This document shows, piece after piece, positions 37,402 to 47,210 of a stretch of 64,000 bases of DNA. A program made the position numbers and the translations under genes. Every line of letters starts with the position of its first letter. Position 1 is the stretch's first letter. Source of the DNA: Sideroxydans lithotrophicus ES-1 (lineage in GTDB: Bacteria; Pseudomonadota; Gammaproteobacteria; Burkholderiales; Gallionellaceae); NCBI RefSeq assembly GCF_000025705.1, contig NC_013959.1:62001-126000 (forward strand). Direction: 5' to 3'. The notes under the pieces were generated by a model, which saw only the letters and a list, made by a program, of their open reading frames with translations, did not search any database and was not told the origin of the DNA.

Positions 37402-38172
37402 ATGCGCTGGTCAGAACTAACCTGGTCCGAAATTCCTGCGGCACTGGCTGCAGTGAACCATGCAGCCATCCTGCCGGTGGGCGCCACCGAGCAGCACGGT
37501 CCGCATCTGGGTTGCGGCGTCGACTTCGTGATCGCCGAGGAGCTGTGTCTGGCTGTCTCCGAAAAAACCCGGGTGCCGGTGCTGCCCACGCTGCCCTACG
37601 GCAGTTCACTGGGTCACAGCAAGCGCTGGCCCGGCACCATTTCATTGCAACCCATCACGCTGATCGAGGTGGTCAAACAGATTGGCGACTGGGCGTATCA
37701 CAGCGGCGTACGCCGATTGTTCATCGTGAATGCACATGTCACCAACGTCGCGCCGCTGCGCTGCGCACTGGAGATGCTGCGCGCCGAACACGACGACATG
37801 ATGGTGGCATCCATCGGCAGCGCCACGCTCAGCGACCGGGTGCGCAAGTTTCATTTTGCCGATGCAGCCGACTGGCATGCCAACGATGCCGAGACTTCGC
37901 TGATGCTGGCGATTGCACCTGCCTTGGTGCGCCCCGAGCTGTGTGCCGAGGCAGATGATATGGACCGCACCGGGGGCTGCATTTTTCCGCACCCGGTCAA
38001 CCGCACCAGCCTGAACGGCGTCACCGGCAAACCGAGCCAGGCCAGTGCCGACAAAGGACGCAGCGGTTTCGACTGGATGGTGGAGGACCTGAGCGCGCTG
38101 ATTGCGAAGGGCCTCACCGAAAAGCCGCCGCTGGATTTTGAATACAACTCACATTACGACGATGCCGCCTGA
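37402..38172 (+). CDS. Creatininase-family protein
   Basis: 256 residues. Metal-ligand motifs are visible: Glu30-x-His32 in [10 protein letters not shown], Asp41 (GCGVDF), His112 in VNAHVTN and Glu164 in NDAETSL. The usual NGHGGN motif is changed to NAHVTN, so activity on creatinine itself is doubtful. Family enzymes hydrolyse cyclic or linear amides. The neighbours (ABC importer, glutamine synthetase, a sigma54 promoter) suggest that it releases or prepares nitrogen from the imported compound. Substrate unknown. Confidence 0.85.
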   Translation: MRWSELTWSEIPAALAAVNHAAILPVGATEQHGPHLGCGVDFVIAEELCLAVSEKTRVPVLPTLPYGSSLGHSKRWPGTISLQPITLIEVVKQIGDWAYHSGVRRLFIVNAHVTNVAPLRCALEMLRAEHDDMMVASIGSATLSDRVRKFHFADAADWHANDAETSLMLAIAPALVRPELCAEADDMDRTGGCIFPHPVNRTSLNGVTGKPSQASADKGRSGFDWMVEDLSALIAKGLTEKPPLDFEYNSHYDDAA

Positions 38173-38218
38173 GCGGTGCGTCACTGACTTCAACACCAAC
38201 CAACACAAAGGAATTGCA

Positions 38219-39580
38219 ATGAGCACCAACGAGAAGGTCACCAAACTGCAGAAGGAATTATCCGACAAGGGCGTCAAGTACTGCATCGGTGCATATGTCG
38301 ATATTCATGGCGTGCCCAAGGCCAAGGTGGTGCCCATAGATCATCTCGGTCACATGGCCAAAGGTTCGGAGCGCTACACCGGCTATGCGCTGGACGGTCT
38401 CGGCCAGGCGCCCAACGACGACGAGCTGACCTCGGTACCGGATCTCGACAGCGTGATCCAGCTGCCGTGGGAACCGAAGATCGCCTGGATGGCGGCAGAC
38501 AATCATTTCCAGGGCAAGCCTTACCCGCTCAACACGCGCGTGGCGCTGAAGAACCAGATGGCCAAGGCGGCCGAGCTGGGTTACGGCATGAACCTCGGCA
38601 TCGAGTGCGAGATCTTTCTGCTCAAGCAGGATGCAGAGGGCAAGCTGTCGGTGCCGGATGCAGAAGATAAACTGACCAAGCCTTGCTACGACGTGCGCGG
38701 TTTCACCAACAGCTTCAGCTGGCTGGACAAGATGGCTAGCGCCATCAACGGGCTGGGCTGGGACTTGTATTCGTTCGACCATGAAGACGCCAACGGCCAG
38801 TTCGAATTCGATTTCAACTATGCCGATGCGCTCACCACCTGCGACCGGCTGATCTTCTTCCGCTACATGGCCAAGCACTACGCAAAGGAGGAGGGCCTGC
38901 TCGCCACCATGATGCCCAAGCCCTTCGCCGACAAAACGGGGAACGCGGCGCACTTCAACATGTCGCTCTACGACCTGAAGAGCGGCAAGAACCTGTTCGC
39001 CTGCGACCCCAAGGATGACCCGCGCGGGATCGGTTTGACTCCGCTGGGCTACATGTTCATCGGCGGCATACTCAAGCACGGGCGCGCACTGTGTGCGGTG
39101 TTCGCCCCGACGGTCAACAGTTACAAGCGCCTGGTGCGCAGGGGTGCCATGAGTTATTTCACCTGGGCGCCGGTGTTCAATTCCTACGGCTCCAACAACC
39201 GCACCAATTCGGTCCGGGTTCCTTCCGGCGGTGGCCGTTGCGAATCGCGCAATGCCGACGGCGCTGTGAACCCTTATCTGGCTGCGGCGCTGGTGCTGGC
39301 CGCCGGACTGGAAGGAATACGCGAAGGACTCGACCCCGGCAATCCAAACGAAGATAATCTGTACGACATCTCGGAAAGCGAACGCAGCAAGCGCGGCATC
39401 GAATTCCTGCCGCAGACGCTGCAGGAAGCCGTGGCAGCCTTCGCAGCAGACCCGCTGGTCGAGCAGGCGCTGGGCAAAGAGTTGAAGGAAGAGTTCATCC
39501 GCTACAAGACGGAAGAGTGGCAGGCCTATCACCTCACCGTGAGCAAATGGGAAGTGGAGCGTTACAGCTATATGTTCTGA
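38219..39580 (+). CDS. glnT: Glutamine synthetase-family ligase, type III GlnT-like
   Basis: 453 residues from the ATG at 38219 (AAGGA upstream); the frame is open further back but overlaps the previous gene. It has the glutamine synthetase beta-grasp and catalytic core: [33 protein letters not shown], the RRGAMSYF and [35 protein letters not shown] segments. Its length and sequence best fit the GlnT/type III subgroup, which also contains gamma-glutamylmethylamide synthetases. It may therefore join glutamate to ammonia or to an amine. NLYDIS resembles the adenylylation-site segment of type I enzymes. Confidence 0.87.
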   Translation: MSTNEKVTKLQKELSDKGVKYCIGAYVDIHGVPKAKVVPIDHLGHMAKGSERYTGYALDGLGQAPNDDELTSVPDLDSVIQLPWEPKIAWMAADNHFQGKPYPLNTRVALKNQMAKAAELGYGMNLGIECEIFLLKQDAEGKLSVPDAEDKLTKPCYDVRGFTNSFSWLDKMASAINGLGWDLYSFDHEDANGQFEFDFNYADALTTCDRLIFFRYMAKHYAKEEGLLATMMPKPFADKTGNAAHFNMSLYDLKSGKNLFACDPKDDPRGIGLTPLGYMFIGGILKHGRALCAVFAPTVNSYKRLVRRGAMSYFTWAPVFNSYGSNNRTNSVRVPSGGGRCESRNADGAVNPYLAAALVLAAGLEGIREGLDPGNPNEDNLYDISESERSKRGIEFLPQTLQEAVAAFAADPLVEQALGKELKEEFIRYKTEEWQAYHLTVSKWEVERYSYMF

Positions 39581-39590
39581 AAGAGGGGCG

Positions 39591-40100
39591 ATGAAAGCCA
39601 GCAGCCAGAAAAAGATTTCCACATTGGTCAGCCGCGTCAGCATCTCGTTGCCGCCGCCGCTGTTGAACGAGCTCGACAGCATGGTGGAAAGCCGGGGCTA
39701 TGAGAGCCGTTCGCAAGCGATAGGCGAGATGGTGAATTACCAGCTCAGCGAGCACAAACGCACGCTCGGCAACGAGGTGATGGTGGGAACGATCACTTTG
39801 CTCTATGACCGCCTGACCCGCGACTTGCAGAAGAAGCTTGCCGATATGCAGTACAAGCATATCAATGAGGTGATCAGTTCGCTGCACGTCCATCTTACCG
39901 AGGACCAGATGATGGAAGTCATTCTGGTGCAGGGGCCTGCCGCAGAACTGCAGGCGGTCGCGAATGAAATGATCACGCTTCGGGGGATCATCACCGGACG
40001 TTTGCAATTGCTGGCAGCAGTCATTCCGCCTGTGCATCCCTTGTCTGCCAACGAGAACAGGGTATCTTCGCCGCGCAACGCGCGAAAAGCCAAAGGTTGA
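39591..40100 (+). CDS. NikR-like CopG-family regulator with altered metal site
   Basis: 169 residues. Ribbon-helix-helix DNA-binding domain (about 12-55, RVSISLPPPLLNELDSMVESRGYESRSQAIGEM) followed by a NikR-type ACT domain (about 60-150). Aligning LHVHL with E. coli NikR, His87 and His89 are kept (His99, His101), but His76 is Tyr88 and Cys95 is Met107, so two of four high-affinity nickel ligands are missing. It is the last gene of the ABC operon, 10 bases after the synthetase, and probably regulates it in response to another ligand. The C-terminal tail of about 20 residues is basic and extra. Confidence 0.85.
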   Translation: MKASSQKKISTLVSRVSISLPPPLLNELDSMVESRGYESRSQAIGEMVNYQLSEHKRTLGNEVMVGTITLLYDRLTRDLQKKLADMQYKHINEVISSLHVHLTEDQMMEVILVQGPAAELQAVANEMITLRGIITGRLQLLAAVIPPVHPLSANENRVSSPRNARKAKG

Positions 40101-40121
40101 TGAGAGAGAAAGAGGTGGTGT

Positions 40122-40147
40122 GCAGGCCGTTGAATCTGCTGGCCTGC
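40122..40147. terminator. Hairpin between the NikR-like gene and murI
   Basis: GCAGGCC / GGCCTGC with a 12-base loop lies between two convergent genes (39591-40100 and 40149-40955). No T-run on either strand, so efficiency is uncertain. Confidence 0.45.
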
Positions 40148-40148
40148 G

Positions 40149-40955
40149 CTACAGGAACTCGCCGGGAAGTTGCTCTGCGACAACATCTTTCTGCCACAGC
40201 ATCGACATGATGCGCGAAGCTTGTTCGGGATCGCCGCTGGTAAAGAAACGTTCCGAAGCTTCGCCGACGATTCGAGGCGGCAATTCGGCCTTGACGCGAT
40301 GTTGCAAATGGCGCGCGACAGCGGCACCGGTGTCGATCAACGTGATGTTGTCGCCCACTATTTCGCGAATCAGCGGTGCCAGAAACGGGTAGTGGGTGCA
40401 ACCCAGGATCAGGGTGTCCGCCCCTTTTCTGAGCAGCGGCGCCGTATAACGTTCGACCAGCTCGCGCGTGCGGGCACTGTGCAGTTCGCCGCGTTCGACC
40501 TGCTCGACCAGGCCGGGACATCCTTGGGTCTCTATCTTTACTTTCCAGCCGCCGTATTTTTCCAGCAGTGCCGCGAAGCGCGCGCTTTCCAGCGTGCCGA
40601 CGGTTGCCAACACCCCGACCACACGGCTTTGCGTCACAGCGATGGCGGGCTTCACGGCGGGCTCCATGGCCAGGATAGGCATCTTGTTGAATTTGACGCG
40701 CAAGGTGTGCGCGGCGGCGGCGGTGGCGGTGTTGCAGGCGATCACGATGGCCTCCGCGCCCTGGCTGATCAGAAAACGCGTGATCGCCAGCGCGCGTGCC
40801 TCGATGAAAGCGGGCGACTTGTCGCCGTAGGGTACGTGGCCGGAATCGGCGACGTAGATCAGGCGCTCGTGCGGCAGCGTGTGGCGGATGTGCTGCAGGA
40901 CGGACAATCCGCCCACGCCAGAATCGAACACGCCGATCGCCCCCGCAGGTTGCAT
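40149..40955 (-). CDS. murI: Glutamate racemase MurI
   Basis: 268 residues with both catalytic cysteines in their motifs: Cys in IACNTATAAA and Cys in LGCTHYPFL, and the N-terminal FDSGVGGLSVL. It makes D-glutamate for peptidoglycan in the cytosol. It begins 6 bases after the ybiT stop on the same strand. Confidence 0.97.
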   Translation of the reverse strand: MQPAGAIGVFDSGVGGLSVLQHIRHTLPHERLIYVADSGHVPYGDKSPAFIEARALAITRFLISQGAEAIVIACNTATAAAAHTLRVKFNKMPILAMEPAVKPAIAVTQSRVVGVLATVGTLESARFAALLEKYGGWKVKIETQGCPGLVEQVERGELHSARTRELVERYTAPLLRKGADTLILGCTHYPFLAPLIREIVGDNITLIDTGAAVARHLQHRVKAELPPRIVGEASERFFTSGDPEQASRIMSMLWQKDVVAEQLPGEFL

Positions 40956-40961
40956 GATTGA

Positions 40962-42557
40962 TTATTCCGCCATCTGGTCGCGCAGGAATTCTTCGTACGT
41001 GCCGTGGTAGTCGTTCACGCCCTTGGCCGAGATCTCGATGATGCGCGTCGCCAATGACGACACGAACTCGCGGTCATGGCTGACGAACACCAGCGTGCCC
41101 TTGTACAGGTCGAGAGCGGTGTTGAGCGACTCGATGGCTTCCATGTCCATGTGGTTGGTCGGTTCGTCCATCAGCAGTACATTCGGCTTGGCCAGCATGA
41201 GCTTGCCGAACAGCATGCGGCCCTTTTCGCCGCCGGACAGCACTTTCACCTTCTTTTTCACGTCGTCGCCGGAGAACAGCAAGCGGCCCAGCGTGCCGCG
41301 CACCACCTGGTCGTCGTCGGAAGGCCCGCGCCAATCGGTCATCCAGGACATCATGTCTTTGTCTTCGGCGAAATCGGCGGCGTGATCCTGCGCGTAGTAG
41401 CCGAGCTTGGCCTTCTCCGCCCACTTGATGGTGCCGGTGTCGGGCTGCAGATCGCCCGCCAGACAACGCAGCAAGGTCGTTTTACCGATACCGTTGGGGC
41501 CGATGATGGCGACCTTCTCGCCCGCGTCGATGCGGAAGTTGACGTTGGAGAACAGCATGCGGTCGAAACCCTTGGCCATCTTCTGCACTTCCACCGCAAC
41601 GCGGTGCAGCTTCTCGCGCTCGTCGTATTCGAAGCGGATGAACGGATACTGGCGGCTGGAAGGCTTGATGTCCTCGATCTTGATCTTGTCGATCTGGCGC
41701 GCGCGCGAGGTGGCCTGCTTGGCCTTGGAGGCGTTGGCCGAGAAGCGCGCCACGAAAGCCTTCAGTTCGGCGACCTTTTCCTTGGCTTTGGCGTTGTCGG
41801 CGGACTGCTGTTCGCGCGCCTGCGTGGAAGCCAGCATGTAATCGTTGTAGTTGCCCGGATACACGGTGATCTTGCCGTAGTCGAGGTCGGCCATGTGCGT
41901 GCACACGCTGTTCAAGAAATGGCGGTCGTGCGAGATGATGACCATCGTCGAGTTGCGCGCGTTGAGGATATCCTCCAGCCAGCGGATGGTGTTGATGTCC
42001 AGGTTGTTGGTCGGCTCGTCCAGCAGCAGGATGTCCGGATTGGAGAACAGCGCCTGCGCCAGCAGCACGCGCAGTTTGAAACCCGGAGCCACGGCACTCA
42101 TCGGCCCCTGATGCAGTTCGATGGCGATGCCGACGCCAAGCAGCAATTCGCCCGCGCGGGCTTCGGCAGTGTACCCGTCGTATTCGGCGAAGGTCGCTTC
42201 CAGGTCGGCGGCGCGCATGTAGTCTTCTTCCGAAGCATCGGGGTTGGCGTAGATCGCGTCGCGTTCCGACATCGCTTCCCACATCTCGGCATGGCCCATC
42301 ATCACCACATCCAGCACGCGCCTGTCTTCATAAGCGAACTGATCCTGGCGCAATTTGCCCAGGCGCTCGCTCCTGTCCAGCATCACCTCGCCCGAGGTCT
42401 GCTCCAGATCGCCGCCGAGGATCTTCATGAAAGTGGACTTGCCGCAGCCGTTGGCGCCGATGAGGCCGTAGCGGTTGCCGTCGCCGAACTTGACGGAGAC
42501 GTTCTCGAACAACGGCTTGGCGCCGAACTGCATGGTGATATTTGCTGTGGATAACAT
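40962..42557 (-). CDS. ybiT: ABC-F family ATPase YbiT
   Basis: 531 residues, almost the length of E. coli YbiT and closely similar throughout. Two ABC domains: first [16 protein letters not shown] and [11 protein letters not shown]; second [16 protein letters not shown] and [11 protein letters not shown], each with a signature motif. The linker between them (about 240-320) is Lys/Arg-rich ([15 protein letters not shown]). ABC-F proteins act on the ribosome, not in membranes; YbiT is implicated in translation factor function. Co-oriented with murI. Confidence 0.95.
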   Translation of the reverse strand: MLSTANITMQFGAKPLFENVSVKFGDGNRYGLIGANGCGKSTFMKILGGDLEQTSGEVMLDRSERLGKLRQDQFAYEDRRVLDVVMMGHAEMWEAMSERDAIYANPDASEEDYMRAADLEATFAEYDGYTAEARAGELLLGVGIAIELHQGPMSAVAPGFKLRVLLAQALFSNPDILLLDEPTNNLDINTIRWLEDILNARNSTMVIISHDRHFLNSVCTHMADLDYGKITVYPGNYNDYMLASTQAREQQSADNAKAKEKVAELKAFVARFSANASKAKQATSRARQIDKIKIEDIKPSSRQYPFIRFEYDEREKLHRVAVEVQKMAKGFDRMLFSNVNFRIDAGEKVAIIGPNGIGKTTLLRCLAGDLQPDTGTIKWAEKAKLGYYAQDHAADFAEDKDMMSWMTDWRGPSDDDQVVRGTLGRLLFSGDDVKKKVKVLSGGEKGRMLFGKLMLAKPNVLLMDEPTNHMDMEAIESLNTALDLYKGTLVFVSHDREFVSSLATRIIEISAKGVNDYHGTYEEFLRDQMAE

Positions 42558-42816
42558 GACACTGCCTTATTTTCGAAGGCGCGCATTCTACCACTGACGG
42601 CGGGGAAGCTGACCTTTGGGTTTATGCCGGGATAAAGTGCGCACGCATCACCAAGCAAAGAATTTGAATCCAATACCTACCATGCGTTCGAAGAGGGAGA
42701 TATGCCTTCAAGCCGGTTTCGCCTTGCTCGACTCAAACGTTGAAGTTAAAGGCACAGGCTTGAAATGCTCCTTGGTTTAAACTGTTGCCTCCCTGAAATC
42801 GAATACCAGCAATCGC

Positions 42817-43521
42817 ATGAATGAAAATATCCCCGGCATCACCCCGCTGATCAAACACGCTGACAATGGCCCTTCAGCGGCAGAGCAAGCCGACCTGAAG
42901 CGCCATCTCGCCGAAAAGCTCCAGCAACTGAGCGCACTGGCAGACACAACTTCGTTGCAGCGCGCACGGCTGCAAATGGACATCGCCGAGCTGCTGAATG
43001 CGCTGGGGCGCAAGCAGGAGGCGTGGGACATCGCGCGCGAGGCATTCTGGATCTCCATGCAGATGGAATCCTGGCAGGACGCGGTGGAGGCGTGCGATGT
43101 GCTGTTCCAGGCCGGGCAGGAAGATTCGATGGCGGCGCTGGGCATGGGGATCTGGCTGGCGGTGACTTTCCCGGTCGATCCGCAAGTGACGGTGGCGATG
43201 CTGATCCATCTGGTGGAGGAGACGCCCGACGCTGCGGAAGCGGGACCGCTGGCGGCAATCGCGGCGCGTTATGTGGTTGACCTGCGCGCCGACGATGACC
43301 GGCACGAAAGCCAGTGTTTCCTCGTCGATAATCTCATCTCCATGGTGGCCAAGCGCCACAGCAACGTGCAGGACCAGGCCGCGATGGATAAATGGCTGGA
43401 CAGGCTGGCATTACGCGATCCGCAGGTGTTCCTGCCGCGCCTGTCGCGTGAGGTGGATGCGATTGTGGGCGGCAAATGGTGGTTCGACCGCGACCAGTTG
43501 CGCAGCAGGCTGCCCGATTGA
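42817..43521 (+). CDS. Conserved hypothetical helical-repeat protein
   Basis: 234 residues. No named domain is recognised. It is almost wholly helical, with repeat-like stretches (RLQMDIAELLNALGRKQEAWDIAREAF, WQDAVEACDVLF) reminiscent of TPR arrays, and a C-terminal domain with GGKWWFDRDQLRSRL. No signal peptide. It lies divergent from ybiT with a 259-base gap in which I see nothing else. The next gene starts 32 bases after its stop. Function unknown. Confidence 0.75.
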   Translation: MNENIPGITPLIKHADNGPSAAEQADLKRHLAEKLQQLSALADTTSLQRARLQMDIAELLNALGRKQEAWDIAREAFWISMQMESWQDAVEACDVLFQAGQEDSMAALGMGIWLAVTFPVDPQVTVAMLIHLVEETPDAAEAGPLAAIAARYVVDLRADDDRHESQCFLVDNLISMVAKRHSNVQDQAAMDKWLDRLALRDPQVFLPRLSREVDAIVGGKWWFDRDQLRSRLPD

Positions 43522-43553
43522 CGGCGCACGCAGGCAACGCTTGATATAACGCC

Positions 43554-44084
43554 ATGTCCGCACCCGTCCTCATTCTCCCCGGCATCGGCAATTCGGGCCC
43601 GCTGCACTGGCAATCCCTGTGGGAACGGGTGCACCCCGAATTCGTGCGCGTGCAACAGCGCGACTGGGACAGGCCGGTTTGCGAGGAGTGGGTGGCAACG
43701 CTGGAAGCCGCCGTGAAGCAGGCCGGACCTCAGGCCATCCTGGTGGCCCACAGCCTCGGCTGTCTGACCGTCGCGCATTGGGCGTCGGGGCCGCACTCAC
43801 CTGCGGCGGCAGCTTTGCTGGTGGCCGTGCCTGACCCGAACGGGCCGAACTGCCCCAAAGGCATAACGGGTTATTCGCTTACGCCAACTCAGCTGTTGCC
43901 CTTCCCTAGCACCGTGGTGATCAGCGCCGATGATCCGTACGGTTCCGCGGAGCATGCAGAGCGTCTGGCGCGAGCCTGGGGAAGCCGTGTCGTTCACATC
44001 GGCGAGTGCGGTCACATCAATGCGGACAGCGGTCTGGGCGAGTGGCGGGAAGGCTACGATCTGCTCGAGCAGCTTCGCGCCTGA
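43554..44084 (+). CDS. RBBP9/YdeN-family alpha/beta hydrolase
   Basis: 176 residues. Nucleophile elbow AHSLGC (Ser), and LPGIGNSGPLHWQSLWE at the start, typical for the small serine hydrolases of this family. The catalytic Asp is likely in SADDPYGS and His in ECGHINADSG. Cytosolic; substrate unknown. It follows the helical-repeat gene closely. Confidence 0.9.
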   Translation: MSAPVLILPGIGNSGPLHWQSLWERVHPEFVRVQQRDWDRPVCEEWVATLEAAVKQAGPQAILVAHSLGCLTVAHWASGPHSPAAAALLVAVPDPNGPNCPKGITGYSLTPTQLLPFPSTVVISADDPYGSAEHAERLARAWGSRVVHIGECGHINADSGLGEWREGYDLLEQLRA

Positions 44085-44281
44085 GTGCGCTTTTCACCCC
44101 GGAGCCCCCTTCCGTATCACATGCATGCTGGCCTGCAAGCCAGTAAATACGGGCATCTTCAGGCGATGTCCCGGTTCGGATTGTGCATTCGCGGTCGCCC
44201 TGAATCCATCGCTGTCGCATGCCCGCGCATGAGGCCGTGCCAATCGGCTAGAATGCCGATATCGTTTTTCGCCGGCACAAC

Positions 44282-45553
44282 ATGGTTCCTCGTTTAACTA
44301 CCGCCCTCAAGGGCCCGCTGCTCGATCTGGAGCAGCGCATCCTCACCGCGCAGCCAACCATAGAACATTGGTTCCGCACGCAATGGCAGGAGCACACGCC
44401 GCCGTTCTATTCCTCCGTGGACCTGCGCAACAGCGGCTTCAAGCTGGCCCCCGTGGATACCAATCTGTTCCCCGGCGGTTTCAACAACCTCAATCCGGAA
44501 TTCATTCCGCTGTGCGTGCATGCCGTGCAAAGCGCGGTAGAAAAGATCTGCCCGGAAGCGCGCGGTTTGCTGCTGGTTCCGGAGAACCACACGCGCAACC
44601 AGTTCTATCTGCAGAACCTGGAACAGCTCGCGCGCATCCTGCGCCAGGCCGGGCTGAATGTGCGCATCGGCTCGCTGTTGCCGGAGATCACGCAGCCCAC
44701 GACGCTGGAGCTGGCTAACGGCGGCTCGATCACGCTGGAGCCGCTGGTGCGCAAGGGCAACCGCCTCGGTGTGGCGGATTTCGATCCCTGCGTGGTGTTG
44801 CTCAACAACGACCTGTCTTCCGGCGCGCCGGACATCCTCAAGGATCTGGAGCAGACCGTGCTGCCGCCGTTGCTGGCCGGCTGGTACAACCGGCGCAAGT
44901 CCGGGCATTTCGCGGCTTACCGTGAGGTGAGCAGGCAATTCGCCGAACTGCTCGGCATCGACCCGTGGATGATCGACCCGTATTTTGCGGTGTGCAACCA
45001 GGTCAATTTCCATGAAAAGGTCGGCGAAGAATGTCTCTCGTCGCAAGTGGATCTTGTCTTGACGCAGATCCGTGCGAAATACGCCGAATACGGTGTGAAG
45101 CAGGACCCGTTCGTGATCGTCAAAGCCGATGCGGGAACCTACGGCATGGGCATCATGACGGTGAAGGACGCAAGCGAGGTGCGCGATCTCAACCGCAAGC
45201 AGCGTAACAAGATGGCCGTGGTCAAGGAAGGGTTGCAGGTCTCGGACGTACTGGTGCAGGAGGGTGTCTATTCTTTCGAAGACCTGAACGAGGCGGTGGC
45301 CGAGCCGGTGGTGTACATGATCGATCGCTATGTGGTCGGCGGTTTCTACCGCGTGCACACGGATCGCGGCGTGGACGAGAATCTCAACGCGCCCGGCATG
45401 CGCTTCTCGCCGCTGGCGTTCGATTCCTGCTGCGCCTTCCCCAATCCCGATTGTGCGCCGGATGACACGCCCAACCGCTTCTATGCCTACGGCGTGGTGG
45501 GCAGGCTTGCGATGCTGGCGGCGTCGGTGGAACTCGAAGAGATGCATCAGTGA
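44282..45553 (+). CDS. gshA: Glutamate-cysteine ligase GshA (proteobacterial type)
   Basis: 423 residues, fitting the GshA type found in betaproteobacteria (not the E. coli GshA fold). Family segments: FKLAPVDTNLFPGGFNNLN, LVPENHTRNQFYLQNLEQLARIL, FVIVKADAGTYGMGIM and VVGRLAMLA. ATP-dependent joining of glutamate and cysteine, the first step of glutathione synthesis. Its stop overlaps the apbE start by 4 bases. The 197 bases before it hold no gene that I can support. Confidence 0.93.
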   Translation: MVPRLTTALKGPLLDLEQRILTAQPTIEHWFRTQWQEHTPPFYSSVDLRNSGFKLAPVDTNLFPGGFNNLNPEFIPLCVHAVQSAVEKICPEARGLLLVPENHTRNQFYLQNLEQLARILRQAGLNVRIGSLLPEITQPTTLELANGGSITLEPLVRKGNRLGVADFDPCVVLLNNDLSSGAPDILKDLEQTVLPPLLAGWYNRRKSGHFAAYREVSRQFAELLGIDPWMIDPYFAVCNQVNFHEKVGEECLSSQVDLVLTQIRAKYAEYGVKQDPFVIVKADAGTYGMGIMTVKDASEVRDLNRKQRNKMAVVKEGLQVSDVLVQEGVYSFEDLNEAVAEPVVYMIDRYVVGGFYRVHTDRGVDENLNAPGMRFSPLAFDSCCAFPNPDCAPDDTPNRFYAYGVVGRLAMLAASVELEEMHQ

Positions 45554-46581
45554 GGTTTTCGTACCTCTTTCTTCTTCTGGCCTTTGCGTTGCTGTTGAGC
45601 GCTTGCGGCAAGGAGCCGCTCTACGAAGAGCAGGCCTATGTCTTCGGCACCCAGGTCGATGTGAGCATCTACGGCGAGGATGAGGCCAAGGCGCGCAAGT
45701 CGGTTGTTCTGGTGATGCATGAGTTCCAGCGTTTGCACGACATGCTGCACGCCTGGAAACCGTCCGAACTGAGCGAGCTGAATACCGCCATCGCGCAGGG
45801 CAAAAGCAGGCAGGTCTCACCCGAGCTTGCCGCGATGTTGCAGGATGCCGCACGAGTCTCTGCCCAATCCGGAGGGTTGTTCGATCCGGCCATCGGCGGA
45901 CTCATACAGGCCTGGGGTTTTCAGGCGGACGATTTCAAGGCGGTGTTGCCCGACGAGAAAAAGGTGGCGGCGCTGGTGAAAGCGAATCCGCAGATGAGCG
46001 ATCTGGTTTTCGACGCCTTGAATGTGAGGAGCAGCAACAGGGCGGTGAAGATCGACCTGGGCGGTTATGCCAAAGGTTATGCGCTGGATCGCGCAGCCGA
46101 CATTCTGAAGCAGCAGGGCATCCACAACGCGCTCATCAACATAGGCGGCAATATCCTGGCTCTGGGCACGCATGGGTCGCGCGCCTGGCGGGTGGGCATC
46201 CAGCATCCCCGCAAGCCAGGTCCGATCGCGACGCTGGAGCTTCACGATGGCGAGGCCATCGGCACTTCAGGCGACTATCAGCGCTACTTCGAGCTTGGCG
46301 GCAAACGTTATTGTCATCTGATCGATCCGCGCACCGGATACCCGGTACAGGGGGTGGAAGCGGTCACCATCCTGACCCACGGTGAGCATGCTGGCTTGCT
46401 ATCCGATGCCTCATCCAAACCGCTTTTCATTTCCGGTGCGCATGGCTGGACAGCCGCTGCTAAGACGATGCACCTGGATGAGGCTCTGCTGATCGATGCG
46501 GAGGGGGTGGTGCACCTTACCGCTTCGATGCAGAAACGGCTAGAATTCACCGACAACAAGACGATACGCGAGGTCGAGTGA
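45550..46581 (+). CDS. apbE: FAD:protein FMN transferase ApbE
   Basis: 343 residues. Lipoprotein signal (LLLAFALLLSACGKEP) with the lipobox Cys, then the ApbE/flavin transferase fold: VDVSIYGEDEAKARK, GGLFDPAIGGLIQAWGF, KIDLGGYAKGYALDRA, NIGGNILALGT. It attaches FMN to periplasmic-side proteins of complexes such as Rnf or Nqr. Start is a GTG overlapping the gshA TGA. A small membrane gene follows with TGATG overlap. Confidence 0.95.
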   Translation: MRFSYLFLLLAFALLLSACGKEPLYEEQAYVFGTQVDVSIYGEDEAKARKSVVLVMHEFQRLHDMLHAWKPSELSELNTAIAQGKSRQVSPELAAMLQDAARVSAQSGGLFDPAIGGLIQAWGFQADDFKAVLPDEKKVAALVKANPQMSDLVFDALNVRSSNRAVKIDLGGYAKGYALDRAADILKQQGIHNALINIGGNILALGTHGSRAWRVGIQHPRKPGPIATLELHDGEAIGTSGDYQRYFELGGKRYCHLIDPRTGYPVQGVEAVTILTHGEHAGLLSDASSKPLFISGAHGWTAAAKTMHLDEALLIDAEGVVHLTASMQKRLEFTDNKTIREVE

Positions 46582-46781
46582 TGGATGCCGATGACCGGTT
46601 GCAGAAGAACATCCGCCGCACTGCGGGATCGCATGCGCTCAGGCGGATCGCGGCCATCGTGGATGAGGAGAACAGAAGCGATGCGGCGACCGCGAATCTG
46701 CTGCGCGGGCTGTTGCGTTACGGCTGGGTGGTTTTGCTGATCATCATCGTTCTGGCAGCATATTTAACAGGAGTGTATTGA
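46581..46781 (+). CDS. Small single-pass membrane protein, 66 residues
   Basis: Not recognised. Start ATG overlaps the apbE TGA (TGATG). The polar, charged N-terminal 40 residues are followed by one membrane segment (YGWVVLLIIIVLAAYLTGVY). In other bacteria small proteins such as NqrM sit beside apbE, but its sequence lacks the cysteines of that family. Translationally coupled to apbE. Confidence 0.78.
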   Translation: MDADDRLQKNIRRTAGSHALRRIAAIVDEENRSDAATANLLRGLLRYGWVVLLIIIVLAAYLTGVY

Positions 46782-47210
46782 TTGGCCGGTATCTTATTGG
46801 TGACCCACAACGGTTTGGGCGATAGCCTGCTCGATTGCGTGCGGCATGTTCTGGGCGATGTACCGCCACATGTAAAAAGTCTTTCGGTGCTGGCGAGCGA
46901 CGACCCGCAACAAAAGGAGGCCGAAGGCAGTGCGCTCATTTCGCAATTGAATGGCGGCGACGGGGTGCTGGTGTTGTCGGACATCTACGGTGCCACACCG
47001 AGCAACATCGCGCGGCGCCTTTGCCTGCAGCCCAATGTGCGTGGCGTGGCGGGCGTGAATCTGCCGATGCTGTTGCGCGTGGCCTGCTGCAAAGGCAAGA
47101 CACTGGAGGACATGGTGCAGCGCGCGATCGAGGGAGGGCGCGAGTGCATCGTTGACATGAATTCGGATATGGAAGGTTTCAATGCAACAGCAGGATGTTC
47201 AGATCATTAA
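46782..47210 (+). CDS. PTS EIIA component, mannose/sorbose type
   Basis: 142 residues starting with TTG at 46782, directly after the previous stop, with AGGAG 8 bases upstream. The phosphorylatable His is in LVTHNGLGD. EIIA-Man fold segments follow (LVLSDIYGATPSNIARR, GVNLPMLLRV). No EIIB or EIIC is present, so it is probably regulatory, as in other betaproteobacteria with incomplete PTS systems. It overlaps ptsH by 29 bases. Confidence 0.9.
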   Translation: MAGILLVTHNGLGDSLLDCVRHVLGDVPPHVKSLSVLASDDPQQKEAEGSALISQLNGGDGVLVLSDIYGATPSNIARRLCLQPNVRGVAGVNLPMLLRVACCKGKTLEDMVQRAIEGGRECIVDMNSDMEGFNATAGCSDH

